The notes under the pieces are model-generated. The model had not been told where the DNA came from, ran no database searches, and saw nothing but the letters and a program-made list of their open reading frames with translations. This document shows, in pieces, positions 8,401-14,232 of a stretch of 20,387 nucleotides of DNA. The position numbers and the translations under genes are program-made. The stretch lies in NCBI GenBank assembly GCA_964516605.1, contig CAZFAA010000028.1, positions 1-20,387 on the forward strand. Reading direction: 5' to 3'. The DNA is from GCA-2732805 sp964516605. Lineage in GTDB: Bacteria; Pseudomonadota; Gammaproteobacteria; Coxiellales; Coxiellaceae. The first letter of the stretch is position 1; every line of letters starts with the position of its first letter.

Positions 8401-10062
8401 ATCATTTATAAATTTTGCTACTTCTTCAGCGGCATTTTTAGGCTGAAGTTGATCCCCATCCATGAAGAAAGGTTGTATATTATTTTTTGCCCATTGTAAT
8501 ATTTGTCTATCCACTCCTGCTATGACAGAATGAAGTCTATCAATCTCTTCTTCTAACACTTTTATTTTATTTTCTAATTCTCTTATATTAATTCTACTTA
8601 ATTTTTGAACAATTTTAGATATTGCAAATTCAAACTGTTTTTTACTATCTTGATCATTAGTTAATAAGGAAATAACTAAAGGTTGTATTTTTTCAGGTAA
8701 TTTATTTTTTAATACTGTTAAAGCATGTTCTTTCATTGAAGTAACAAGAACTCTTTTCCCGTTTGCCATATAGTGTGAAATAACATTTGCAATAGTATGT
8801 GTTTTACCTGTTCCAGGAGGGCCCTGAACTACTACACCGGAAGAGCACTCTAAATTTTTAATAATGCTAACTTGTTCTTCATTATGAGGCAAAGGGAAAA
8901 AGAGATCAGATACTAGATCACTTTCTATAATATCTATGTTAGACGTAGATAGACCACGAAATGAAGGCAATTTTTTCTCACGATGCTCAGAAGATGGGTC
9001 ACTAATTATTTCATTAACAACACTAAGTATTTCACATTCTTCAGATATCCCTTTTTTAAAATTTTCCAAATCTTGAATGAATAAGCTTTTACTTCGTGGC
9101 CTTGCAAATAAAACCCAAGTATCAGTAACCTTAAGTTCTTCAGTATGTATGGGAAGATTTCGATCTTCTGAAGTTGTTTGACTTGGCCAATACATGCCCT
9201 GTGGATCTAAATGTGTTGCTGCTAGCTGTAATTTAGATTCAAATGTAGTCCTGACAAAAGGAGAAAAAAATTGAGATTCTGATGAGATGATTTTTTTTGA
9301 CATTTCTTCTATTTCAGAGACAAAAGGATTATCAATTGATGCATAAATATCTAAATCAAATTTAGCATCAAGACTACGTCTTGGCCTAATTTCAATTGAC
9401 ATATCTAGCCTATTAATCTGAATATCCATGACTTGTATTATTAATGGATAGGTTATCTTAAATTCTTCTTTTTTCCAGATAGAAATTCCAATTCCTAAAA
9501 CAAATTCAATTTGGGCATCTGTAATGCCACCTTCTATCTGCTGTTTAAGTGTAAAAAGTTCTGAATATAATTTAATAGTAGAGCGTCGTTTTTTTTCTTC
9601 AATAGACCAAGGTTCCCAATACTTTTTAATATATTTTTCAAATAGATTAATGACTAAATCTTTATTTTCATAATCTGAAAAAAATACAACTTCATCTTTT
9701 TTAATATTTTTTTTAGTGACCGTATCATCATTATGTGCTGTTATTTCTAGCAATGTTACTGAATCTTTTAAAAATGGAATGGCGTTAGGATCATTTGAAA
9801 GATTTAACCAAATTGCAAGCTCTTGATTATTTACATGAGGCGCTCGCGATTCTAGTAGTCTATTAATCACAAACCAAATTTCATCTTGATTATTTTCTTG
9901 ATTGAAATGGATACCAGGAAGTCCTATTAATTCATGTTCAAATTTAGAAAATAATTTGTGAGATCTAATTTCTTTAATTGTACTTAATTTCAAGCGAGCT
10001 GATTGTTGAGCAAACTCAATTAAAGAAAGCAATCGTTCTTGTCTTATTTTTTTATCCTGCAT
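5497..10062 (-). CDS. Superfamily 1 helicase fused to a C-terminal PD-(D/E)xK/Vsr-like nuclease (defence-type)
   Basis: A 1521-aa protein. Seen: Walker A GPPGTGKT (414-421, K420) followed by ANVISHYMANGKRVLVTS; a long helical insert (about 480-1000); Walker B VIIDEAS (D1101, E1102) and GDDKQVSP; then LREHFRC, TFQGKERDIIFLS and RFNVAGSRARDRMYLV, helicase motifs IV-VI of the UPF1/DNA2-like (COG1112) group. The C-terminal 110 residues form a restriction-type nuclease of the DUF559/Vsr/MTES_1575 kind: SPFELEFYDLL, FRIDMVVEG (D1418), AIECDGDRYH (E1432, D1434) and RILERAGWKFWR. Known proteins of this architecture act as single-gene or small phage-defence systems; the Hhe type is one I recall. No DUF4011 signature is visible at the N terminus. 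No ribosome binding site precedes the ATG. The gene is divergent from a C-protein-like regulator whose operator lies 65 bases upstream, pointing to shared control. Confidence 0.9.
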   Translation of the reverse strand: MQDKKIRQERLLSLIEFAQQSARLKLSTIKEIRSHKLFSKFEHELIGLPGIHFNQENNQDEIWFVINRLLESRAPHVNNQELAIWLNLSNDPNAIPFLKDSVTLLEITAHNDDTVTKKNIKKDEVVFFSDYENKDLVINLFEKYIKKYWEPWSIEEKKRRSTIKLYSELFTLKQQIEGGITDAQIEFVLGIGISIWKKEEFKITYPLIIQVMDIQINRLDMSIEIRPRRSLDAKFDLDIYASIDNPFVSEIEEMSKKIISSESQFFSPFVRTTFESKLQLAATHLDPQGMYWPSQTTSEDRNLPIHTEELKVTDTWVLFARPRSKSLFIQDLENFKKGISEECEILSVVNEIISDPSSEHREKKLPSFRGLSTSNIDIIESDLVSDLFFPLPHNEEQVSIIKNLECSSGVVVQGPPGTGKTHTIANVISHYMANGKRVLVTSMKEHALTVLKNKLPEKIQPLVISLLTNDQDSKKQFEFAISKIVQKLSRINIRELENKIKVLEEEIDRLHSVIAGVDRQILQWAKNNIQPFFMDGDQLQPKNAAEEVAKFINDYVLIEDPISIDSSNKPQFTNADIIRLRDARKNVSEHIDYIGKTLPELSQLPNIIELIKIHNDLLNYNNALTFMKDSKLPIIFNVDEQFNTEEVVEKIKEWLKIDNDLKNVDSNLIKSFSSLLSDDDSKQILDIFESIANEVNLNIAAQNIFLLNPIHWPDNLIISPDIIQAIRNKAKNKPAFGVSGFLLKNKLNKKINSIKIVDSIPKTIEDWRHIYDYVILQHQAKQIMLRWNNIAKEIPISVLDEHKVNFSLKIAKSELTVFTQIKKLYFLKKYIFENIKIILYEYVKEIEDMNLSDFFSLILSILERNININKLSASIKAKQEIQNKLSQYSGHISTLMNKMIIELLGNHEVGEPILQEKWSALLAELQKVHDLRDYFDDIIEICEKIRLSGAELWARKLEKEPVHSTVDLLLPDNWESIWRVTRLHNYLKNINDFEKFTRLSRERPALERTLSDVYQKVVANRTWLKLAINATPDIRTALQSFYAAIMKIGSGNGKRAVRYRRDARDAAALANKAIPCWIMPHYRISESLPPEFGCFDLVIIDEASQSDLTALPAILRGKKILIVGDDKQVSPEGIGLEEEKINSLMKQFLSNQVPLYRQAMSPERSMYDLCKIVFSDSQIMLREHFRCVSPIIEYSKREFYNHEIRPLRLPTSSERLDPPLIDVFIEDGCRKDKEKINIPEARFIVNEIAKICADRLMDEKTIGIVSLLGYQQAVKIWEMIQKECSPEDIVKHQITCGDAFTFQGKERDIIFLSMVVTKDNNRAMTNKGMQQRFNVAGSRARDRMYLVRSIEIDELSLADELRIKLIQHFMHPFGQDEVRTKTLRELCESPFELEFYDLLTEQGYKVTPQVKVGSFRIDMVVEGYNDARLAIECDGDRYHNASNWEADMNRQRILERAGWKFWRCFSSTFILRKAEVIQDLMNTLTELGIEPIGNNFEIQSIYSEHRRITINSLLEATKGVF

Positions 10063-10126
10063 ATAAAATCATCTATTTTACATAATAATCAATTCATATA
10101 GGGGGAGTCACCACCAGTCTTATGAT

Positions 10127-10153
10127 ACTCATAGTCCGTGGCTGATTAAGTAT
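10127..10153 (+). promoter_or_regulatory. C-box-like operator upstream of the first XRE regulator
   Basis: ACTCATAGTCCGTGG followed by CTGATTAAGT has the layout of the controller-protein boxes of restriction-modification systems: an ACT-N3-AGT palindrome, a central CCGTGG, then a second half-conserved palindrome. It ends 9 bases before the presumed -10 of the regulator gene and lies between it and the divergent helicase gene, so it could control both. The match is from memory of the C-box consensus. Confidence 0.62.
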
Positions 10154-10162
10154 AGGGAGGCA

Positions 10163-10168
10163 TATTCT
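10163..10168 (+). promoter_or_regulatory. Presumed -10 box for leaderless transcription of the first XRE gene
   Basis: TATTCT ends six bases before the ATG at 10175, which would place the transcript start at the ATG itself. The only GGAGG is 14 bases before the ATG, too far to act as a ribosome binding site. Several controller genes of restriction-modification systems are leaderless. The -35 region is poor and overlaps the C-box right half, as for an activator-dependent promoter. Confidence 0.45.
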
Positions 10169-10174
10169 AACTGG

Positions 10175-10408
10175 ATGAAAAAGAAACATCCAGCACTTAT
10201 TAAATTTGGCAAAAAAATACGAGAACTTCGTGAATCCAAGGGCTTTTCTCAGGAAGATTTTGCATATGAAGCGGGATTGGACAGAACCTATATGGGTGGC
10301 GTGGAACGGGGTGAGAGAAATATCTCTGTTCTCAACATAATACGAATTGCTAGCGCTCTAAAAGTAGAAGTTGGTGAGTTATTTCCTAGTATAAAATTAC
10401 TCAAGTAA
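10175..10408 (+). CDS. XRE-family (C-protein-like) transcriptional regulator
   Basis: A 77-aa protein that is one HTH_3 domain: GKKIRELRESKGFSQEDFAY (about 12-31), AGLDRTYMGGVERGERN (recognition helix about 34-44) and IIRIASALKVEVGELF. Length and the ERGERN-x-S pattern fit controller proteins of restriction-modification systems, which first activate and then repress their own operon and so delay nuclease expression. The gene is divergent from the helicase-nuclease gene and preceded by a C-box-like operator, so that gene is the likely target. It is a paralogue of the regulator at 11599-11841 (GKKIRE, SQE-FA, RTYMG, ERGE and RVEVG/KVEVG shared). Control of the nuclease is inferred. Confidence 0.88.
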   Translation: MKKKHPALIKFGKKIRELRESKGFSQEDFAYEAGLDRTYMGGVERGERNISVLNIIRIASALKVEVGELFPSIKLLK

Positions 10409-10458
10409 ATGATTTTAGACTCTTATTATTAACCATTATTACCCATTCATACTTAAAC

Positions 10459-10914
10459 CTATGCAGATTTTATATACTTCTCTATAAATTTTTCATTATC
10501 GGCCAATATCTGCTTAGCATCTTCACTGTTATCTGGAACTACATGACTGTTTTTGGCGGATGACTGAGTAGGGGTATAGAAGCCACCCATCTTACATAAT
10601 GCATCTAAAGCCTTTAAAGCAGCGTCAACCGTGAATTTCTCTTTCGGCTGACTCATTCCATGAGTAACCGCTGTTTTGAGCTGCATGGTGATCCAATCAG
10701 CGTCTATTTGGCAGCGATGGATTGAATCAGCTTTAAGCTCAGTAATTCTGTTTTTCACTTTATCAAGAGCGAGCCACTTTGAAGCTGTGACGGCAGCACT
10801 TCGTGTCGACGCACCAACGGTAATAGCTGCCTCTTTGCCATTACCATTGTTGGCAACATATTCGTGGCAGAAATTTTCTTGCATCTCTGTTAGTTTATGT
10901 CCTGTGTTTTTCAT
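10459..10914 (-). CDS. Terminase small subunit-like protein (TerS), copy 1
   Basis: A 151-aa protein of the Terminase_2 (TerS) family: LTEMQENFCHEYVANNGNGK (about 8-27) and AAITVGASTRSAAVTASKWL form the N-terminal DNA-binding helix-turn-helix, followed by a helical oligomerisation region with WITMQLKTAVTHGMSQPKEK. In phages TerS selects the packaging site for the large terminase. No large terminase, portal or capsid gene is in the window, so any packaging role would need a helper phage, as in phage-inducible islands. It is convergent with the first XRE gene (50-base gap). A paralogue lies at 12582-13043, and the two share a 41-base identical stretch (10646-10686 and 12775-12815) plus long similar flanks. 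Confidence 0.82.
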   Translation of the reverse strand: MKNTGHKLTEMQENFCHEYVANNGNGKEAAITVGASTRSAAVTASKWLALDKVKNRITELKADSIHRCQIDADWITMQLKTAVTHGMSQPKEKFTVDAALKALDALCKMGGFYTPTQSSAKNSHVVPDNSEDAKQILADNEKFIEKYIKSA

Positions 10915-11089
10915 ATGCTAAACCATAATTCTTTTAACTATGAAGTTATTGCTTCGGCAGCAAAGGCCCCCTGAAAGCAAATATCTTTTGTCTGATTCTT
11001 ATAGCAACAAAAAAATGCGGAAATTTTACCACCCCTTTATGGCAGTTGGCGTACTTATTCTCTCCTTTCTTATAAAATAAAAATTACAT

Positions 11090-11485
11090 TTAATGTTTCA
11101 TTTTTAGTGCAACCCCAATGGCAGCGTTTATGATTGCAAATAAAATACTGATACAACCAAGAATTCGATATTTCTTTTTTTGCTCAGCGGTATAACTTGC
11201 GGCCTGACAAGTAAACACTCCTGTAAAAATTCCAGCGGGAGGTAAAAACCATGTTATTACATTGCTCCATGCTATAAATTTAATAAATTTTAAACTTAAT
11301 TTATTTTTTTGCTTTAACCATTCGGGCAGCCACAAACCAATGACGACAGACATAGTAAATAACAATACAATGAAAAATCCTAAGTACCTTGCAATAACAA
11401 AAGCTATTATCCAAGAAACATATTTTACAATTTTTTCAAGTATCCATAGCACCCCTTTTGTCTGGGCAATTGTATTGTCATTCAT
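11090..11485 (-). CDS. Small multi-pass membrane protein of unknown function
   Basis: About 131 aa from ATG 11485. That start was chosen because GGAGG (minus strand, 11494-11498) lies eight bases upstream; an upstream TTG would overlap this site. Three or four hydrophobic segments are visible: about 24-45 (YVSWIIAFVIARYLGFFIVL), continuing to about 55, about 70-90 (FIAWSNVITWFLPPAGIFTG) and about 108-125 (ISILFAIINAAIGVAL). No enzyme or channel motif is recognised. It is divergent from the second XRE regulator, the same position the helicase-nuclease holds relative to the first XRE, which suggests it is the regulated effector of a second cassette, perhaps a membrane-acting one. That role is inference only. 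Confidence 0.65.
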   Translation of the reverse strand: MNDNTIAQTKGVLWILEKIVKYVSWIIAFVIARYLGFFIVLLFTMSVVIGLWLPEWLKQKNKLSLKFIKFIAWSNVITWFLPPAGIFTGVFTCQAASYTAEQKKKYRILGCISILFAIINAAIGVALKMKH

Positions 11486-11550
11486 GTACAGATCCTCCAA
11501 ATAAACCCTGTCTAAAGAGGGGCATACTAACTGTATTTCTAATAAAATGC

Positions 11551-11579
11551 CACTTATTAGGTGTGGCCTGAAAAGGTGC
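11551..11579 (+). promoter_or_regulatory. Operator-like palindromes upstream of the second XRE regulator
   Basis: CACTTATTAGGTG (imperfect palindrome) is followed by GCCTGAAAAGGTGC, echoing the ACT-AT-GTGG-CTGA-A-GT order of the operator upstream of the first XRE gene. Eight bases later lies TTAACT (11587-11592), exactly six bases before the ATG at 11599, the same -10 to ATG spacing as in the first copy. No ribosome binding site is seen, so leaderless expression is likely. Confidence 0.5.
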
Positions 11580-11598
11580 CATGATTTTAACTAGTTAG

Positions 11599-11841
11599 AT
11601 GGCACAACAGCAATCAAATCTCATTAAGATAGGTAAAAAAATCCGGGAGGCCCGTAAAAATCAGGGCTATTCTCAAGAGAACTTTGCTGCTGAGGCCGGG
11701 TTGGGGCGTACCTATATGGGCCGTATCGAGAGAGGCGAGCAAAATTTATCTATTCAAAACCTTATTCGGATTGCATTAACCTTACGTGTTGAAGTTGGTG
11801 ATCTCGTGCCGCCTATACGCCAATTGAAGTTCGATGATTAA
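11599..11841 (+). CDS. XRE-family transcriptional regulator, second copy
   Basis: An 80-aa single HTH_3 domain protein: GKKIREARKNQGYSQENFAA (about 12-31), AGLGRTYMGRIERGEQN and LIRIALTLRVEVGDLVPP. It is clearly related to the regulator at 10175-10408 but diverged, most in the recognition helix and nearby positions, so it likely reads a different operator; the upstream palindromes also differ. It is divergent from the small membrane protein gene and 104 bases ahead of the 203-aa membrane-anchored protein gene, which it may co-regulate. GC content is a little higher than in the neighbouring cargo. Confidence 0.87.
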   Translation: MAQQQSNLIKIGKKIREARKNQGYSQENFAAEAGLGRTYMGRIERGEQNLSIQNLIRIALTLRVEVGDLVPPIRQLKFDD

Positions 11842-11945
11842 TCCATAGGCTAAGAGTTTGTTATAAGAACATTAAGTATCATAGTTGTAAATACATCTTA
11901 AAATAATATAACCTGCATATACATAAAAATCTAAGGGTTGTTTGT

Positions 11946-12557
11946 ATGCAAACGCTTACTCTAATTGTCTCAATTATCGCATTAATAATTTCATTATCCA
12001 CTTTCTATAGCGAACGCCCTATGCTTAAGGCTCGGCCACAGAAATTAAAGGGTACAGAATTTTGGCTGGATGATAATAACGAAATAAATATAGTCGTAGA
12101 AAATGTAGGAAAGAGAGTGGCTCACGTACAAAATATAGTCGTTTCTTTTAAAGAAAATTATGAAAAAAATTTTTTTATCCCAGTAATAGAGGAACCTCTT
12201 GGGCGAAAACCAGGTTACACAGATACACGCAGCAATAAAAAAGTAATCATTTTCCCGGGCTGTGAAGAAGTGCTAATATTTTCTTCATATACTCGAGATC
12301 CTGGGGGAAAATCAATTAGTACTCTACCATGTAACTCTGAAGGCCGAGAAATAACGCCTGAAGTAAGCAAGTATCATATTCAAATAGAAATAATATATAG
12401 CAAGTATCAAACTACTTTTACTTTTGAAGCGGGTGCTTGTTCTTCTACTCAAAATGCCAATAATTTTGAATATGAAAGAGTTCTAATGTCTTCATCAGAA
12501 AATAATAAATTATTGAGGGATTGGCGTAAAAAATTACTGACGATAATCGAAACATAG
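11946..12557 (+). CDS. Membrane-tethered protein of unknown function
   Basis: A 203-aa protein; AAGGG lies eight bases before the ATG. One membrane helix spans residues 4-20 (LTLIVSIIALIISLSTFY), followed by a soluble region that looks beta-rich (EINIVVENVGKRVAHVQNIV, KVIIFPGCEEVLIFSSY, YHIQIEIIYSKYQTTFTFEA). The IVVENVGKRVAHV segment resembles immunoglobulin-like folds in which a strand is followed by a conserved Gly-Lys, but no family is claimed. It lies between the second XRE gene and the second TerS-like gene, convergent with the latter (24 bases). It may act with the neighbouring small membrane protein; this is a guess from position. Confidence 0.6.
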   Translation: MQTLTLIVSIIALIISLSTFYSERPMLKARPQKLKGTEFWLDDNNEINIVVENVGKRVAHVQNIVVSFKENYEKNFFIPVIEEPLGRKPGYTDTRSNKKVIIFPGCEEVLIFSSYTRDPGGKSISTLPCNSEGREITPEVSKYHIQIEIIYSKYQTTFTFEAGACSSTQNANNFEYERVLMSSSENNKLLRDWRKKLLTIIET

Positions 12558-12581
12558 CTGATTGATGAATAAATCAATGAT

Positions 12582-13043
12582 TCAGGCAGGTCTCATATGC
12601 CTCTCAATTAGCTCTTCGTAATGATCCAATAGCTGCTTAGTGCCATACTGATCATCTGAAATCACATGCTTACTTTTGCAGAATGATATGGATTGAGTAG
12701 GAGCGTAGAAGCCACCGATCTTCGCCAGCTCTTGCAAGGCTTTTAAGGCTACCTCAACCGTAAACTTCTCTTTTGGCTGACTCATTCCATGAGTAACCGC
12801 TGTTTTGAGCTGCATTGTTATCCAATCGGCATCTATTTGGCAGCGATGAATCGAGTCTAACTTAAGTTCAGTTATTTTATTTCTGACCTTTTCTAGTGTT
12901 AACCACTTTGATGCGGTCACTGATGCACAACGAGGTGAAGCGCCGACCTTAATAGCAGCATCCTTGCCATTGCCATTATTAGCGACATATTCGTGGCAAA
13001 AATTTTCCTGCATTTCGGTTAGTCTAATTTTTGAGTTCATCAT
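12582..13043 (-). CDS. Terminase small subunit-like protein (TerS), copy 2
   Basis: A 153-aa protein of the Terminase_2 family with the same layout as copy 1: LTEMQENFCHEYVANNGNGK near the start, SPRCASVTASKWLTLEKV, the invariant IHRCQIDADWITMQLKTAVT block, and a diverged C terminus. A TATAAT (minus strand, 13077-13082) lies about 35 bases upstream of the ATG as a likely -10. The cluster of GTAC palindromes begins 75 bases upstream and may regulate it. It sits next to the replication-like and AlpA genes, the position of terS in satellite islands, so this is more likely the original copy and 10459-10914 the duplicate. Without a large terminase partner, the role could be helper-phage packaging or simply DNA binding. 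Confidence 0.82.
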   Translation of the reverse strand: MMNSKIRLTEMQENFCHEYVANNGNGKDAAIKVGASPRCASVTASKWLTLEKVRNKITELKLDSIHRCQIDADWITMQLKTAVTHGMSQPKEKFTVEVALKALQELAKIGGFYAPTQSISFCKSKHVISDDQYGTKQLLDHYEELIERHMRPA

Positions 13044-13076
13044 AAGAGTGTAATACAGTATTCAAGATAAGAAAAT

Positions 13077-13082
13077 ATTATA
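13077..13082 (-). promoter_or_regulatory. Possible -10 box of the TerS copy 2 gene
   Basis: A perfect TATAAT on the minus strand, placing a transcript start near 13070, 27 bases before the ATG. The -35 region is weak, so activation by a regulator bound to the upstream GTAC palindromes is plausible. Confidence 0.4.
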
Positions 13083-13117
13083 TATTGCTACTTACATCTT
13101 GGTAGATATATAAAGGT

Positions 13118-13241
13118 GTACGACTGTCGTACTTAGTCGGGCTATAAAAATCTAAATTTAAGTACGACGATTGTACTTACTGAGGGAGATTAATCGATTA
13201 TTTTGGTTGAGTAACTACGGTAGCCGTACTTACTTAGTACG
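13118..13241. repeat. Cluster of three GTAC palindromes, candidate operator or origin
   Basis: Three inverted repeats in 124 bases: GTACGACTGTCGTAC (13118-13132, perfect around a central T), AAGTACGACGATTGTACTT (13160-13178) and CGTACTTACTTAGTACG (13225-13241, perfect stem of six). They share the words GTACGA and GTACTTA(G/C)T. The last overlaps the stop codon of the replication-like gene. Between them the sequence is AT-rich. Position beside a winged-helix gene and TerS suits an iteron origin or an operator of the island. Confidence 0.7.
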
Positions 13242-13646
13242 ATCATCGGTCTGGATTATTTTCCAATTTCCTGGTGCAACACTAGAAGGTTTTATATCCA
13301 ATTTTCCTTTGCATTCATTAATGGGTTGCCAAGTAATGGCAAAAAGATTGCATTTACCTAGACAGCCTTGTCTTGATTTGATGATCATTCCTTTTTCTAA
13401 CAGTTCATTTAATTTTCTGTTTAAAGTATCCTTTGATTTATGGCCACGTTTTTTCATAAACGTCCAAGCAGCACAAAGATCACCATTATTGTAACCGTTA
13501 TATTGAAGGGCAATGTCAATAAGGAGCGCTCTTGCATGAGCGGATAAGCTTAAGTAATTCTGGTGAGTTAATAATGCATGAGGCATTTGCAAAAACCGTC
13601 CTTTTTCACTCCTATTTTTTACACTTTTTCTCTTAGATTTTCTCAT
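13230..13646 (-). CDS. Winged-helix DNA-binding protein, possible replication or regulatory protein of the island
   Basis: A 138-aa protein. A basic N terminus (RKSKRKSVKNRSEKGRF) is followed by MPHALLTHQNYLSLSAHARA and LLIDIALQYNGYNNGDLCAA, then a helix-turn-helix/wing region (about 62-105; MKKRGHKSKDTLNRKLNELL, EKGMIIKSRQG, CNLFAITW). The first block, a helical 'sit' where resident genes are not transcribed until the domain reads 'LxxxARALLIDI', is typical of HTH_36-type phage replication-initiation proteins and of island regulators. It follows the Cys-rich gene by only six bases, so the two are co-transcribed. GTAC palindromes lie at its 3' end and just downstream and may be its binding sites. 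Replication is inferred from context; no helicase or primase domain is present. Confidence 0.58.
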   Translation of the reverse strand: MRKSKRKSVKNRSEKGRFLQMPHALLTHQNYLSLSAHARALLIDIALQYNGYNNGDLCAAWTFMKKRGHKSKDTLNRKLNELLEKGMIIKSRQGCLGKCNLFAITWQPINECKGKLDIKPSSVAPGNWKIIQTDDRTK

Positions 13647-13652
13647 GAGCTA

Positions 13653-13868
13653 TTACACCCGTAGATTTTTTGGCTTATCTTTTTTAAAGAGGTGTTTGTA
13701 TGGTCTAAAAGGATAAAGAGGGCAATCTGTGCAAAGGCAGTTTCCAATTTGCCATCTGGTGCCAGGATCAGCGCCCGCTCCCATACAATCCCAGCATTTG
13801 GCTTCTATTGCCTGTTTCCTTGAGTTAGGGTTCGTCTTTGCTTTTGCGATTAAATCTTTTTTTTGCAT
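13653..13868 (-). CDS. Cysteine-rich probable zinc-binding small protein
   Basis: A 71-aa protein with C25-x2-C28 and C44-x-C46-x2-C49, a pattern suited to one zinc site, in the context KCWDCMGAGADPG and GNCLCTDCPLYPFRPY. Similar CWDC...CPLYPFRPY proteins are common in gammaproteobacterial islands and prophages, but their function is not known to me. The gene lies six bases ahead of the winged-helix gene and 47 bases behind the AlpA gene, in one leftward series. Its size and position suggest a regulatory or DNA-metabolism accessory factor. Confidence 0.7.
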   Translation of the reverse strand: MQKKDLIAKAKTNPNSRKQAIEAKCWDCMGAGADPGTRWQIGNCLCTDCPLYPFRPYKHLFKKDKPKNLRV

Positions 13869-13915
13869 GGTTTTTCCTATAAATTTTTATATAAAAATTA
13901 GCGACAGGTATGTAG

Positions 13916-14104
13916 CTATTGGTTACGGGGCTCAACTTTTTTTCGTGAGTTAATCCAGTCATTAATATCAGCTTCACGCCATCCTATGAGCCGGCTTGAT
14001 AGTTGAATGCGATGAGGGAACTCCCCCGCCTTTTCCCAGCGAAAAATGGAGGATCTAGAGGCGTTTATTCGGTCTTTAATATCTTTAAATCTAAGGATTT
14101 TCAT
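13916..14104 (-). CDS. alpA: AlpA-family regulator / excisionase-like protein
   Basis: A 62-aa MerR-type helix-turn-helix protein: ILRFKDIKDRINASRSSIFR (about 3-22), WEKAGEFPHRIQLSSRLIGW and READINDWINSRK. This is the full AlpA/phage-AlpA (PF05930) pattern, including xxFPxxxxLxxRxxGW. AlpA proteins switch on the integrase gene or act as excision directionality factors in P4-like elements and phage-inducible islands. Here it is on the same strand as the integrase, downstream of the DUF6387-like gene, and first of the leftward series with the Cys-rich and winged-helix genes. Confidence 0.9.
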   Translation of the reverse strand: MKILRFKDIKDRINASRSSIFRWEKAGEFPHRIQLSSRLIGWREADINDWINSRKKVEPRNQ

Positions 14105-14232
14105 TTTTGGCTCCTACAGGTGGTTTATTATGGAGCCTATTAGATCAGAGTGGTTGGTAATGGTATGCTGGAAGAAAGTAGTGAAAAATTTCCATGGATA
14201 TTATTTTGTATTTATTAAGTGATGAAGGTTTG

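Noticed and set aside
5497..10062. Helicase considered as a housekeeping DNA2/RecD-like repair helicase
   Set aside because: The COG1112-type motor with a C-terminal Vsr-like nuclease, island location and C-protein-like neighbour fit defence better; no RecBCD or Dna2 domain order is seen.
13118..13241. GTAC repeats considered as a CRISPR array
   Set aside because: Only three short palindromes of unequal form and spacing, no constant repeat-spacer unit and no cas genes.
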